A stretch of DNA of 64,000 nucleotides from a bacterium (GTDB lineage: Bacteria; 4484-113; JAGGVC01): contig JABRWB010000058.1 of NCBI GenBank assembly GCA_039961635.1, positions 1 to 64,000 on the forward strand. Reading direction: 5' to 3'. The position numbers were made by a program, and so were the translations under genes. Positions 10,998 to 20,300 of this stretch are shown here, in pieces (within the stretch, counting starts at the first letter, position 1; the number at the start of each line of letters is the position of its first letter). The notes beneath the pieces are model-generated. The model saw nothing but the letters and a program-made list of their open reading frames with translations. It was not told the origin of the DNA and did no database searches.

Positions 10998-11155
10998 TTC
11001 GCATCCGCTCCTTCAGCCGTGAAAAGGCACAATTAATTATATCCGGTGGCCACCGGAAGCCGGGCTGGCGATTTAAGCGTTCGCAAAGAGTTCGGTAAAT
11101 GGTTATAATCATTGCGGGGCGGCGCTTTGCTGGGGTTCAGTAAGGGGTTCGATTC
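10998..11155. promoter_or_regulatory. Divergent promoter region
   Basis: It holds a minus-strand TATAAT (forward positions 11036-11041) for the dockerin-like lipoprotein gene and a plus-strand TATAAT (11104-11109) for the glycosidase-TPR gene. A TTCGCA 18 bp upstream of the plus -10 is a possible -35. Both genes have leaders of about 35-45 nt. Confidence 0.5.
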
Positions 11156-12901
11156 ATGTTCTGTTTCCGCCGGGCAGCTTTGATAGCCGCGGTTTTTGTG
11201 GCTGCGCATACGCTATTCCCGCGCGCGTCGCACTCCGCCGAAGTTACATTTAGAACCGAAGATGTTTTCGGCGTGAAGTGCCGGATAATCTCGATTCCGA
11301 TGTCGGGCAAGGAATACCGCCTGAACGTGGAGGTCGCGCGCGGCTTCCCCGGTACGGACGAGGAATTTCCGGAATACATCAAGCGCACAAATCCGATAGC
11401 CGCAATCAACGGCACGTTTTTCGGAAAGAATAATCTCATTCCCGTGGGCGACATCGTCAAGGACGGAAAGCTGATCCACTTTGGCGGAATTGGCACCGCA
11501 CTTGCGCTTACCAAGAATAACGAAGTCAGGTTCATTGACGTTGAGCGATGGCAGCACATGGACTGGACGCCCTACCTTACTGTGCTGGCCGCGGGGCCGC
11601 GCCTTGTTACGAACGGCAAGGTGACGGTGGACCCCAAGGGGCAAGGATTCAGCGACCCGCACGTGCTCGGCAAGGCGAACCGCATCGCGATCGGGTTGAC
11701 CACAGCAGGCGATTTGCTGCTGGTCGGCGTCAGAAGCGCGATTTCGCTTGAAGAATGCGCGGCGATAATGATCAAGCTCGGTTGCACCCAAGCGATGAAC
11801 AGCGACGGCGGGGCGAGCCAGGCGATGTACTTCCGCGGCCAGTACGTGATTACCGCCGGACGCAAGCTCACGAACGTTTTATACGTCGTACCCTACGAGA
11901 AAGCGCCCGAAGGATTTGGCGGAATTTCCGGAGGCGCCGGCGAAAGCAAAAGCGCCGAGCAGTACTTCGACAAAGGGAAAGAGGCGATGGCTTCGGGCAA
12001 ATGGGCGGATGCGGTCGAAGCCTTCAAGTTGGCGACTTCGATTGATCCGAACCAGGCGGCGTTCTACAACTCACTTGCAGAAGCTTACGGCAAACTCGGC
12101 AAGAGGCGCGAGCAGGCTATCGCACATCGCCAGGCCGGCAAAATCTATCTGTCGAAGGGCATGTACGACGTCGCATTGAAAAAGCTCGCTGAAGCATTGA
12201 AGCTGTCAGGCGAAGACCCGGAAACGTACAGAAACATGGGGCTGGCTTACGAAGGATTGGGCGACACCGATCACGCGGTCAAAATGTACAAGCTGGCCGA
12301 AATGTCCGCATTTTCGCAAAGCGGAACGGTTAATCCAAAGGACGTGAAGAAGAAGGGGCCGGATTCCGCCGGCGAAGGCCCGGCGGCCGCGGAAGCCGCG
12401 CCGCCGGCTGAATTGGAGGCGGAAGCGCTCCCGCTTGTAGAGCCGGCGGGGCCGGGTTTCGACGGAACCGTTTCAGGACAAATCTTTCGCGAGCGGAACA
12501 TCGGTTTCAGTCTGTCTTGGCCGGAGGGCTGGGAAGCGAAAGTGGAGCAGGAAAAAATGGTGATCTTGCTTTCGCATAAGGAAATGCCCTTCTATGGAAC
12601 GGTGCAGGTTTTCGAGGCTGACGATGCCGATACGCTTGAGGAATTCGAAAGCATGTATGTCGGCGGAACTTACAAGACGGAAATCAGGCGCTATTCGACG
12701 GAAGTGGACGGCGCGCCCGCGCTCCGCACGCTGTACGAAGAAATAGTCAACGGAAGAAGTTGCGGCGAGCAGTATTTCTATGTCAAAAAGGGAAGATGGA
12801 TGATCGTCATGAGTTTTATGACGTACGCGGAGCACTATGCCGAAGGCGGCCCCGATTTCGCGCAGATAGTGAAGGGGCTGACGCTTAACGGCGCGGAATA
12901 G
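11156..12901 (+). CDS. Exported phosphodiester glycosidase (NAGPA-like) - TPR protein
   Basis: 581 residues with a Sec signal peptide (cleavage near ASHSA). Residues ~30-255 form a phosphodiester glycosidase domain (family of the mannose-6-phosphate uncovering enzyme), with AAINGTFFGKNN, VLAAGPRLVTNGK, RIAIGLTTAGDLLLV and the NSDGGASQAMY signature. Residues ~270-385 hold about three TPR repeats (FDKGKEAMASGKWADAVEAF..., YNSLAEAYGKLGKR..., YRNMGLAYEGLGDTDHAV...). After an Ala/Glu/Pro linker, residues ~445-580 form a PsbP/DUF1795-like domain starting IGFSLSWPEGWEAKVE. A domain fusion of this order is unusual. Bacterial members often act on cell-wall or exopolysaccharide phosphodiesters, but the substrate here is unknown. 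A second, TPR-less homologue is at 53228-54310. Confidence 0.85.
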   Translation: MFCFRRAALIAAVFVAAHTLFPRASHSAEVTFRTEDVFGVKCRIISIPMSGKEYRLNVEVARGFPGTDEEFPEYIKRTNPIAAINGTFFGKNNLIPVGDIVKDGKLIHFGGIGTALALTKNNEVRFIDVERWQHMDWTPYLTVLAAGPRLVTNGKVTVDPKGQGFSDPHVLGKANRIAIGLTTAGDLLLVGVRSAISLEECAAIMIKLGCTQAMNSDGGASQAMYFRGQYVITAGRKLTNVLYVVPYEKAPEGFGGISGGAGESKSAEQYFDKGKEAMASGKWADAVEAFKLATSIDPNQAAFYNSLAEAYGKLGKRREQAIAHRQAGKIYLSKGMYDVALKKLAEALKLSGEDPETYRNMGLAYEGLGDTDHAVKMYKLAEMSAFSQSGTVNPKDVKKKGPDSAGEGPAAAEAAPPAELEAEALPLVEPAGPGFDGTVSGQIFRERNIGFSLSWPEGWEAKVEQEKMVILLSHKEMPFYGTVQVFEADDADTLEEFESMYVGGTYKTEIRRYSTEVDGAPALRTLYEEIVNGRSCGEQYFYVKKGRWMIVMSFMTYAEHYAEGGPDFAQIVKGLTLNGAE

Positions 12902-12950
12902 GCGCGTTGGCGGGTCATTACGGGCGTCTGGAAAGATTGAAACGGATCAG

Positions 12951-12995
12951 GAAAATAAAAAGCCCGCCGGCAACTTTGGTCGAGGGCCGGCGGGC
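12951..12995 (-). terminator. Rho-independent terminator, minus orientation
   Basis: A perfect 10-bp stem GCCCGCCGGC/GCCGGCGGGC (12962-12971 with 12986-12995, 14-nt loop) is followed on the minus strand by TTTTTATTTTC (12951-12961). On the plus strand there is no U-run after the stem, so it does not look like a normal terminator for the gene ending at 12901. Confidence 0.75.
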
Positions 12996-13028
12996 CAACC
13001 ATTAAAAGTACACGCGCCCCAACGGGCC
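12951..13028 (-). ncRNA. Candidate small RNA (minus strand)
   Basis: The terminator above has no minus-strand protein gene upstream: both neighbours are plus-strand genes. On the minus strand a promoter-like TTGCAA (13058-13063), 17-bp spacer and TATATT (13035-13040) would start transcription near 13028, giving an RNA of about 78 nt. It would begin with a small GCCC-GTTG-GGGC hairpin and end in the strong terminator stem. This is inferred from signal spacing only; no family is recognised. Confidence 0.35.
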
Positions 13029-13136
13029 GATTAAAATATACCTTATCCGCGTTCGGATTGCAAGCGCGATCGGCGGTTTTTGAAAATTTCTTTCCATTCC
13101 CCGGACGCGGGAATTCTTATCCCTGCCAGTCCAATA

Positions 13137-13165
13137 TAGACAGCAATTGCATGAAGTGCTAAAAT
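13137..13165 (+). promoter_or_regulatory. Promoter of HD-GYP-like gene: TAGACA-17-TAAAAT, leaderless
   Basis: A near-consensus -35 TAGACA (13137-13142), a 17-bp spacer and an extended -10 TGC-TAAAAT (TAAAAT 13160-13165). The GTG start at 13172 lies 6 nt after the -10, where transcription should begin. Confidence 0.65.
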
Positions 13166-13171
13166 CAAACC

Positions 13172-14320
13172 GTGAATAAACTCTATAGAGTTAAAGTAGA
13201 CAACCTTGTGCCCGGCGCGATTCTGGAAGGCGACATACTGAGCGCCAAGCAAGTGCTTCTGCTCGGCGCGGGAAGGAAACTGACTCCCGGATTCATCTCT
13301 CTTCTCGGGGATTGGGGAATTTCGTACGTTTACACTCCCAGCACCCAGTTCCCGATTGACGAGGAGCACCAGCGCAGCTTCACTCCGCATTTCGACGCGA
13401 TAGCGCAGAACAGGGAGGAGGTCTTTTACAACGCGGGACTCCAGTTCGTGCTTTCGGACGAAGAAAGAAGGGTTTACATTTCCAGAGTCAAGGAGAGGTT
13501 CGGCAGGATTTCCAAAAAACGGGCGATCGAGCCCGGCGACATTACGGATCTTGTCGAAGATTTGGAGCAGAGGAAAACGAACTTTTCGGACAAGATTATT
13601 CAGATGTGGCACAACGTCGCGCAGCACGATTACCTGTACAACCGTGCGCTTAACGGAGCGTTGCTGTTCAACCATTTGCTCGAAGAAAGCGACCTGGACG
13701 GCAGCACTCGATTTGAAATGACCGCCGCGGCTTTGCTTCGCGACATTGGACACGCGTTTTTTCCGCCCGACCTCAAAAACAAGCGCGGGCCGCTTACCGC
13801 CGGCGAATTCAAACTCGTACAGAATCACACGAAAGTCGCTTCGCAGCTTTTAACCAACTCGGGATTCATTGGCAGCGACGCCGTACGGGCGGCCCGCGGC
13901 CACCACGAAAAATATGACGGTTCGGGTTATCCGGACGGGCTGCGGGGCGAGGAAATTCCGCGTTCCGCAAGGCTTTTGGCGGTTTGCGACACATTCGACG
14001 CGATAGTTTCCACACGCCCTTACAAGAACAGGATGAGTCCGTACGAAGCGATAGGCGAGGTGTGCGGGCTTTCGGGCGTCCACTTCGATCCGGCGATGAC
14101 GGGGAGATTCGTCAGGTGTTTCGGGCTTTATCCGCCTGGCACGTTTGCCGTGCTGTCGTCCGGCGATGGGGGCATCGTCGTAAAGAATAACGAAGGTTTG
14201 CCGGTAAGACCCGTAGTTCGCTTGCTGTTCAGCTCGGACGGGACTCCGGTGGACAAGGTCGCGCTGCTCGATCTCTCCAAGGAAACCGATCTTTTCGTAA
14301 GCGAAGTTTTTCGCGCATAG
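13172..14320 (+). CDS. HD-GYP-like protein with altered metal-site residue
   Basis: 382 residues. The C-terminal half (~150-330) aligns with HD-GYP domains, the c-di-GMP phosphodiesterases: the N-H-T helix (His219), HHEKYDGSGYPDGL (His244, His245, GYP 252-254) and CDTFDAIVSTRPYK are intact. The core motif that should read LLHDIGK is LLRDIGHAFFP, so the HD histidine is Arg190 (Asp191 kept) and the following Lys is His. Loss of this metal ligand predicts reduced or absent hydrolysis, and the protein could be a c-di-GMP binder or regulator (inference). The N-terminal ~60 residues resemble the short beta-rich domain often placed before HD-GYP domains. The GTG start is supported by the promoter and the MNKLYRVKVDNLVPG beginning. 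Confidence 0.85.
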   Translation: MNKLYRVKVDNLVPGAILEGDILSAKQVLLLGAGRKLTPGFISLLGDWGISYVYTPSTQFPIDEEHQRSFTPHFDAIAQNREEVFYNAGLQFVLSDEERRVYISRVKERFGRISKKRAIEPGDITDLVEDLEQRKTNFSDKIIQMWHNVAQHDYLYNRALNGALLFNHLLEESDLDGSTRFEMTAAALLRDIGHAFFPPDLKNKRGPLTAGEFKLVQNHTKVASQLLTNSGFIGSDAVRAARGHHEKYDGSGYPDGLRGEEIPRSARLLAVCDTFDAIVSTRPYKNRMSPYEAIGEVCGLSGVHFDPAMTGRFVRCFGLYPPGTFAVLSSGDGGIVVKNNEGLPVRPVVRLLFSSDGTPVDKVALLDLSKETDLFVSEVFRA

Positions 14321-14385
14321 GCGATTTTGGCTTGATTACTGCGTTCCTGCCGCCGATTTCTCGCCGAAACGGCGTCTGCCGCCTT

Positions 14386-14394
14386 TGCTATACT
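14386..14394 (+). promoter_or_regulatory. Extended -10 promoter (TGCTATACT) of the mla-tamB operon
   Basis: TGC-TATACT ends 11 nt before the mlaE ATG at 14406. This implies a leader of only a few nucleotides and excludes the TTG at 14385 as the start, because that codon lies inside the promoter. Confidence 0.6.
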
Positions 14395-14405
14395 TAACTT
14401 TCGGT

Positions 14406-15194
14406 ATGGGGCCGAGGCGTCCGGAGGAATCGTTGAGCAGGGCCGTTTTTCTATTCGTGGACCGCTTTTTCGCCTTTTTCGGCGGCGTTTTCATGCTGCT
14501 GGGGAAGGTGGTCTGGTACGTGGTGCGCGGCCGTTCAAATCCGGGCCTGACCATTGCCCAGATGTCCAACCTGGGAATCGCAAGCATAGCAATAGTCTGC
14601 CTCGTGCTGGCGTTCGTCGGAGCGTCAATCACCTACATCATCGCGGAGGAAATGGCGTCGAGAGGCCTTAAAAGTTACGTCGGCGGCTTGATTCTGCTTA
14701 TTTTGCTGCGCGAAATGATTCCCGTGCTTACCGGAGTGGTGCTCGCGGGCAAAGTTGGCGCGAGCGTGACGAGCGAGATCGGAAGTATGAAAATCAGCGA
14801 GCAGATTGAAGCCCTCAAAGCGCTTTCGACCGATCCTGACTGGTTTCTGACGATTCCGCGCGTTCTGGGAATCGTTTTGATGTCGCCCGTGGTGGCTGCG
14901 TTCGCGGGCTACGCCGGATTCTACTCCGGTTACCTGATGGCCTGGGAGCAGACGCAGACGCAGTACATAACTTGGATGGCGGAAGTTCCGTCGTTCGTCG
15001 AGTACAGCGATTTCCGGGCTTGTCTGATAAAGGTGCTTGTCTTCGCCGCGACGGTCGGCCTGGTAGCCTGCTATCACGGCTTCAACGCGGACAAAGGCGC
15101 GGCGGGAGTCGGCAAGGCGGTGACGTTGAGCGTAACGAACAGCATAGTCCTGATTTTCGGTCTCGACCTTTTGCTTATGCCCATTCTTTTCTAG
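14406..15194 (+). CDS. mlaE: MlaE-type lipid ABC transporter permease
   Basis: Inner-membrane permease of an MCE-type phospholipid transporter. From ATG 14406 it has 262 residues, the MlaE size. It opens with an amphipathic interfacial helix (VFLFVDRFFAFFGGVFML), then about five TM helices. Family segments include LREMIPVLTGVVLAGKVGASVTSEIGSMKISEQIEALKAL (core of the MlaE motif, ~residues 95-135) and the DPDWFLTIPRVLGIVLMSPV region. It heads an operon with mlaF (12 nt downstream), mlaD and tamB. The usual proteobacterial mlaB and mlaC genes are absent from the locus. Confidence 0.95.
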   Translation: MGPRRPEESLSRAVFLFVDRFFAFFGGVFMLLGKVVWYVVRGRSNPGLTIAQMSNLGIASIAIVCLVLAFVGASITYIIAEEMASRGLKSYVGGLILLILLREMIPVLTGVVLAGKVGASVTSEIGSMKISEQIEALKALSTDPDWFLTIPRVLGIVLMSPVVAAFAGYAGFYSGYLMAWEQTQTQYITWMAEVPSFVEYSDFRACLIKVLVFAATVGLVACYHGFNADKGAAGVGKAVTLSVTNSIVLIFGLDLLLMPILF

Positions 15195-15206
15195 TTTTGG
15201 ATTTGG

Positions 15207-15962
15207 ATGATCGTTTTCGACAAAGTCACGGTTGGATTCGGTGAAAAGCTCGTTCTGGACGAGGCCAGTTTCGCGCTGCCTGCCCGGAAGATCAGTTACA
15301 TAATCGGGCCGAGCGGCTCCGGCAAAAGCACCATTCTTAAGGTGATAATGGGGTTCGTGCGTCCCCGGTCGGGGCGTGTGGTTATAGACGGCGAAGATGT
15401 GACGGGAATTTCCGAGCGGCAGTATGCGCGCGTCCGCCGCAAAATGGGGATGGTCTTCCAAGGCTCGGCGCTTTTCGACGGGATGACCGTTGCGGAGAAT
15501 GTCGGCTTTTATCCGACGTTCCGGGAGCGGGAAAGGCCGCGCGTCACGGCGAGGCGGGTGGCCGAAATCCTGAAGCAGCTGGGTTTGGCCGGGACGGAAA
15601 AGCTTTATCCCAGCGAGCTTTCCGGCGGGATGAAGCGCCGCGTCGCGCTTGCCCGCGCGCTTATCTACCAGCCCAAGATTCTGTTATACGACGAGCCGAC
15701 AACAGGTCTCGACCCGATGTCCATCGAGCTGGTGGACGGAATAATCCGCGAAGCCAACGAAAGATTCGACGTGACATCGGTGGTCGTGAGCCACGACATA
15801 TCTAGCGTGTTCAACATCGCGGATTACGTGATTTTCATCGACGCCGGAAAGCCCGTCGAGGTGGGCGGCAAGATGGGGATTCTGACACACGCGCATCCCG
15901 GGGTGCGGCGGTTTTCGATGGGATTCCAAAAGCTCGCGGAAAGGGTGCACGAAGCGATTTAA
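15207..15962 (+). CDS. mlaF: MlaF-type lipid ABC transporter ATPase
   Basis: Cytoplasmic ATPase that powers MlaE. The 251-residue protein has Walker A GPSGSGKST (~residues 33-41), the Q-loop GMVFQGSALFDGMTVAENV, signature LSGGMKRRVALARAL, Walker B ILLYDEPTTGLDP and the switch His in SHD. Its sequence resembles the MlaF/Ttg2A/Mkl group rather than drug exporters. It starts at ATG 15207 and ends 11 nt before mlaD. Confidence 0.95.
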   Translation: MIVFDKVTVGFGEKLVLDEASFALPARKISYIIGPSGSGKSTILKVIMGFVRPRSGRVVIDGEDVTGISERQYARVRRKMGMVFQGSALFDGMTVAENVGFYPTFRERERPRVTARRVAEILKQLGLAGTEKLYPSELSGGMKRRVALARALIYQPKILLYDEPTTGLDPMSIELVDGIIREANERFDVTSVVVSHDISSVFNIADYVIFIDAGKPVEVGGKMGILTHAHPGVRRFSMGFQKLAERVHEAI

Positions 15963-15973
15963 CGGGTGATCAT

Positions 15974-17314
15974 ATGGCCGATTTCAGTACGCAGGCGAAA
16001 GTTGGATTGTTCATTCTGGTCGCGGTGTTCATGGTGTACGCCGGAATGGCCGCGCTCGAAAAAAAATTCAGGGGGCAGTCCTACACGATAGACGTCACTT
16101 TCGAAGACGCCAAAGGCTTGGCGAAAGGCGTCGACGTGCGCATCAACGGCATTGTGGAAGGGGTCGTTGCGGACGTGGAACGGCCCGAGGATATGAACGT
16201 CGCGGTGCTGCACATCAAGCTGCGCAAGGGAAAGCGGATTCCGGTTCACGCAAAGGTCATCGCATCCAAGGAGGGACTGATCGGCGAAAAGGTCATCAAC
16301 ATCAAATGGACGGACGAGGAAGAAATGAAATGGGCCGAGGAAGGCCATGTATTCCAAGGCGAGTGGGAGGAGGGATTCGACGAGCTTGTCGCGAAGGCGG
16401 CGAAGCTTATGACCAATGTCGAATCGCTTTTGTCCGAACTCTCAAGGACCGTCGACGAAGACCTGATTAACCAAATGCTCACGGATATTTCCGAAAAAGT
16501 GATTGACTCCATGGACGCGCTAAGCGCCCTTTTGTCCAACATGAATTCCCTTGTCGGCTCCAATTCCGACGAAATAAACAAGATTCTCAAGAACGTCGTC
16601 GATACTACGGAGGATTTCAAGCAGACGAGCGAGGAGATGAAAAAGCTCGTATCCGATCCGGTGCTTCATGCCCGCCTGGACAACATCACGGCCGGCCTGG
16701 AGGAAAGCGTCGCGAATCTGCAAAGCATTACTGCCAACGTGAACGATCTCGCAAGCGATCCGGAGCTGCAAAAGAACATCAAGGACAGCGCGAGGCTGAC
16801 CGCCGAAACGCTCGAAGACGCAAAGGGCGCAATCGGCGAGCTGCGCGGCACGCTGAACTCGGTCAACGAAAAGGTGACCGAGGTATCGAAACTTTCCAAG
16901 ATCGATGTATCCGGACGCGTAGGCGGCCGCTACGTACATCAGGACGATCCGGCGCCTGGAACCGACGAAAACCAGGCTCTCGCCGACGTGGAAATGCAGG
17001 CGGAAACGCGCCGCGGATTCGTTCGCGTGGGCGTCGAAGGGATCGGCGAGGACTCGACGCTGAATCTTCAAGGGGGGCGGCGCATTACGCCCGATCTTTC
17101 GATGCGCGGCGGTATCGTCAGGAGCAAGATCGGCCTCGGCATGGATTACAGGATGGGGCGCGCCATGTGGTCGCTTAACGGATACGATCCGAACGATCCC
17201 AAAATCAACTCCTATCTCGGTTTCAAATTGAACAGCGATTACTCGCTTCGCATCGGGGTGGAGGATGCTTTCGGCGAGCAAAACCTGATGGCGGGATTGA
17301 CGTTTGAGTTTTAG
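15974..17314 (+). CDS. mlaD: MlaD-like MCE protein with trans-envelope helix and C-terminal beta-barrel-like domain
   Basis: Substrate-binding MCE protein, 446 residues against ~180 in E. coli MlaD. Residues ~10-27 are a TM anchor. Residues ~36-115 are one MCE domain (YTIDVTFEDAKGLAKGVDVRING...VHAKVIASKEGLIGEKVI). Residues ~130-305 are almost continuously helical and coiled-coil-like, with repeated hydrophobic spacing. Residues ~309-446 are rich in alternating short beta-strands (GRVGGRYVH, GFVRVGVEGI, LSMRGGIV, GLGMDYRM, NSYLGFKLN, YSLRIGVEDAF), ending LMAGLTFEF with the terminal Phe typical of outer-membrane barrels. This layout matches the trans-envelope MlaD described for the diderm Firmicute Veillonella parvula, as I recall it. 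It would replace MlaC and MlaA in lipid transfer (inference). Confidence 0.9.
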   Translation: MADFSTQAKVGLFILVAVFMVYAGMAALEKKFRGQSYTIDVTFEDAKGLAKGVDVRINGIVEGVVADVERPEDMNVAVLHIKLRKGKRIPVHAKVIASKEGLIGEKVINIKWTDEEEMKWAEEGHVFQGEWEEGFDELVAKAAKLMTNVESLLSELSRTVDEDLINQMLTDISEKVIDSMDALSALLSNMNSLVGSNSDEINKILKNVVDTTEDFKQTSEEMKKLVSDPVLHARLDNITAGLEESVANLQSITANVNDLASDPELQKNIKDSARLTAETLEDAKGAIGELRGTLNSVNEKVTEVSKLSKIDVSGRVGGRYVHQDDPAPGTDENQALADVEMQAETRRGFVRVGVEGIGEDSTLNLQGGRRITPDLSMRGGIVRSKIGLGMDYRMGRAMWSLNGYDPNDPKINSYLGFKLNSDYSLRIGVEDAFGEQNLMAGLTFEF

Positions 17315-17327
17315 GCGGCGAAGCGCA

Positions 17328-20300
17328 ATGCCCGTTGGCGGAAAAAAGCTGCAAGGGGAACCGGGGACATATGCCGTCCGCAAATCCGGGCGCGGCAGGC
17401 TCGTTTTGGCCGCGCTGGTCTGGCTTGCGATAATCGCCGCTACGGTTTTCGCTTTGTTCCGGTTCTACCTGGGCGGGATGATTTCGAAGCTTCTCGTTAA
17501 AATCGCCAACGACAATCTGAACGGCACGGTCGAATTCGAGCGGATATCGCTCAACGTATTCACCGGCACGGCGCGCGTTTCGGATATCCGCATTTTCGAC
17601 ATCGAAGGCGGCTCCCCGGTCGTAGAAGTGCCGGAAGTGGAAATCGACGTTTGGCCGCTACTCGGGAAAAACTTTACGGCTACGATCAAGAACGCGCGAA
17701 TTTCGGCGGTGCGGAATCCGGACGGCTCGATCAATCTTTTAAGACTTCTTAAACCCAGGGAAGAAAAAAGAGAGCCTGCCTGGAATGCAACCATAGATTG
17801 GTACGGAATCACCATAGATGCGGATGACAATTTCGGCATTCCGCCGGAGCAGCTCGCACGGATGCGAGGCGAGAACGGTTCGATAACAAAAGCGGAAAAA
17901 TTTATCGCGCTTCTCGGACTCGAAGCGGATAAGGCTCAAACAAAGCGCTTCTCCCATTCGATTACGCTCGAACGGATATCCGGCGCGCTGCGATTCAAGG
18001 CCGCAGGAAGGGAAGCGACGGCGAGGTTCAAAGGCAGGCATGGCCAAACCGATTTTTCGGGCGATGCATTCCTGAATTTGGAGAGCGGAAGGGCAAGCGC
18101 AAATTTGACGTGGGGCAGGGAGGATTTCGAGTTCATCCGCGCTTACGCGGAGCAGGCGCTTCCGGTGATTTCGAAGCTCGATCCCCGTCTGGAAATTGAG
18201 CGCGTGCAAATCGAATACGCCCGAATGTCCGATGGCACTTGGGGAGCCAAAATAGATGTTGATCTGCCCTTGGCCTCCGCAACGTTTTACCGCGATACGC
18301 CGTTCGCTTTGACGGATTCGAAAGTGACCTATGATACGGGCGCAAAGCTGCTGGAGATAAAAAACGCGGGCGCGCGGTTCGGCGAGGCTGCCGCCTCGCT
18401 TTCCGGCTCCGCCGATTTCGCGAATGAAACTCTTGATTTCCAAGTCGCAATAAGGGACTTTGACCTATCCGTGCTGCCGGCCGCGAATGCGCCGTCGGGA
18501 ATTTTGTCCGGGGATTTCAAGGTTGGCGGAACATTCTCCTCGCCGATGATTCGGGGGGGGGCGAAAGCAACCGGAGTATTCGCCGCAGGCCATGCCATCG
18601 GAAGCGTCGAAGCCGATTTTACCGCGTCTCCGGAACGCGCGGCCATTTCACGTTATTCGGTTTACGGAGGCGAAATAGCTGTTTCCGGCAGCGGCATCGT
18701 GACAAACGCGCCGTCCGCGGAGTTTAACTACGTTTTTCCTCCCACCCAGATAAGCCGCCTGGAGAGGCTCGCAGGCGCCAAGAAGGGCTATGTGGAAGGT
18801 CTCATCGGCTCGTCGGGCCGCGTATCGTACGCCGATGGTTCGCTGTCGGTTTCGGGTAACGCGCTTTCGCCCCGCCTGATTGCATCGAACGTCGAGGTGG
18901 AAGGAGTGCGCGCCGAATTCAAATTCGACGGACGCTCGCTTGCGATACCATCTTTGAGATTCGATTATTCCGCGCCGGGCGGCGTGACGATCGAGACGAC
19001 TGCCCGGGTAAAGGCGGCCAACCTTTCCGGCGGCAAGATTCAAGTCGAGGTTGAATCCGAAAGCAGGCTGATTGGATTGGAATGGGCGGAGCACCATCGC
19101 CCGCCTGCCGCCGCAGCGGCGGATCTGTTCGGAATTGTTCCCGAGACCGGCCTTGCGGTGGATCCGAATGCGCCCAAAAGGGGAGTGGTAATCGAAAGCA
19201 CTGACCCGTCGAGAATTGGAATGGAAACCTGGTGGCCCAGAAAGCAGGACGGCCTGGAGTCGGGTATTTCCGATGGACAGGCGGAGGTAGAAGAGGCGGA
19301 AATTGTCGAAAGCGTGTTGGGAATATTGGCCCCTCCCGTAATGAAAACCGTCGCTTGGTTGAGGGAGGGCGAACTTGCACCCAAAGAACGCGGCGGGAAG
19401 AGCGTCCCGGCGGCCGACGGCGCTGTTCCGGTCGTAAAGTATGTTGGATTGGCGGTGCTTGACCCGGCCGCACGCGGCGGACAACCGCCCAATATAACGC
19501 TTGAAGGACGGATGACGGCCGAGGGTATTTTGCTTAGGCCGGTGGATGTTGAAATAAAATCGGAAGGCGCGGCTGGAGAATCCTGGATTTACGCGACGGC
19601 AACCGGGAAATACAAGGACAGGGGATTCATGGCGCGCGCCGGATACAGGCCTTGTCTTGGCTGCGACCACGAGTTTAATGTGTACTTGCTTTACGGCAGC
19701 AGCGATTTCGCAGCGAAAGGAACGGTGGATATTGAAAAGGCTGCGGTTTCGGCGAAAATCGAGAGCACCGCAATCCAGCTGGAAGACCTGCTGGATGTCG
19801 AAGGGATGTACGGAAGCGCGACTCTCCAAGCTGACTTGTCGGGGGCGATTGCTGATCCGGAAGTAAATGGCGTGCTGTTGCTCGACAGCGCGGATTATCA
19901 GTCCCCCCGTCAGTCGCAATCCTTGATTTCGTTCAGCGACGGCCGTTTTCCGTTTAAGGCCGACGCATCCGGGATTAAGCTTTCGGACGGGATGTTTCAT
20001 TTGGGGGGCACATCCCTTTCGCTGAACGGTTCGGTTGAGAAAGGCACGATGAACGTCGTGCTTGCCGGCGACAGCTTTTCTCTGGGAGACCTGACGCGCA
20101 ACGCGTTTCCGGAAGTGGAAATTTCGGGGAAAGGCTCGCTTTCCGCATCGCTCACCGGTACGACTCGAAATCCGGACCTGCATCTGGCATATTTTCAAAG
20201 CGAGGGCGAGATTAACGGAGTGCCGTTTTCCGAAGCCGAGCTGACTGCGGAAGGCGATCTTTCCGGCATCGCAATCTCCAAGCTGAATTTGTCCAGCAAA

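Noticed and set aside
11145-11157. GGTTCGATTC resembling a tRNA T-loop
   Set aside because: No acceptor, D or anticodon arms can be folded around it; it lies in a promoter leader.
18648-20198. 516-codon minus-strand frame inside tamB
   Set aside because: Antisense shadow of tamB with basic low-complexity translation, no ribosome site and no motif.
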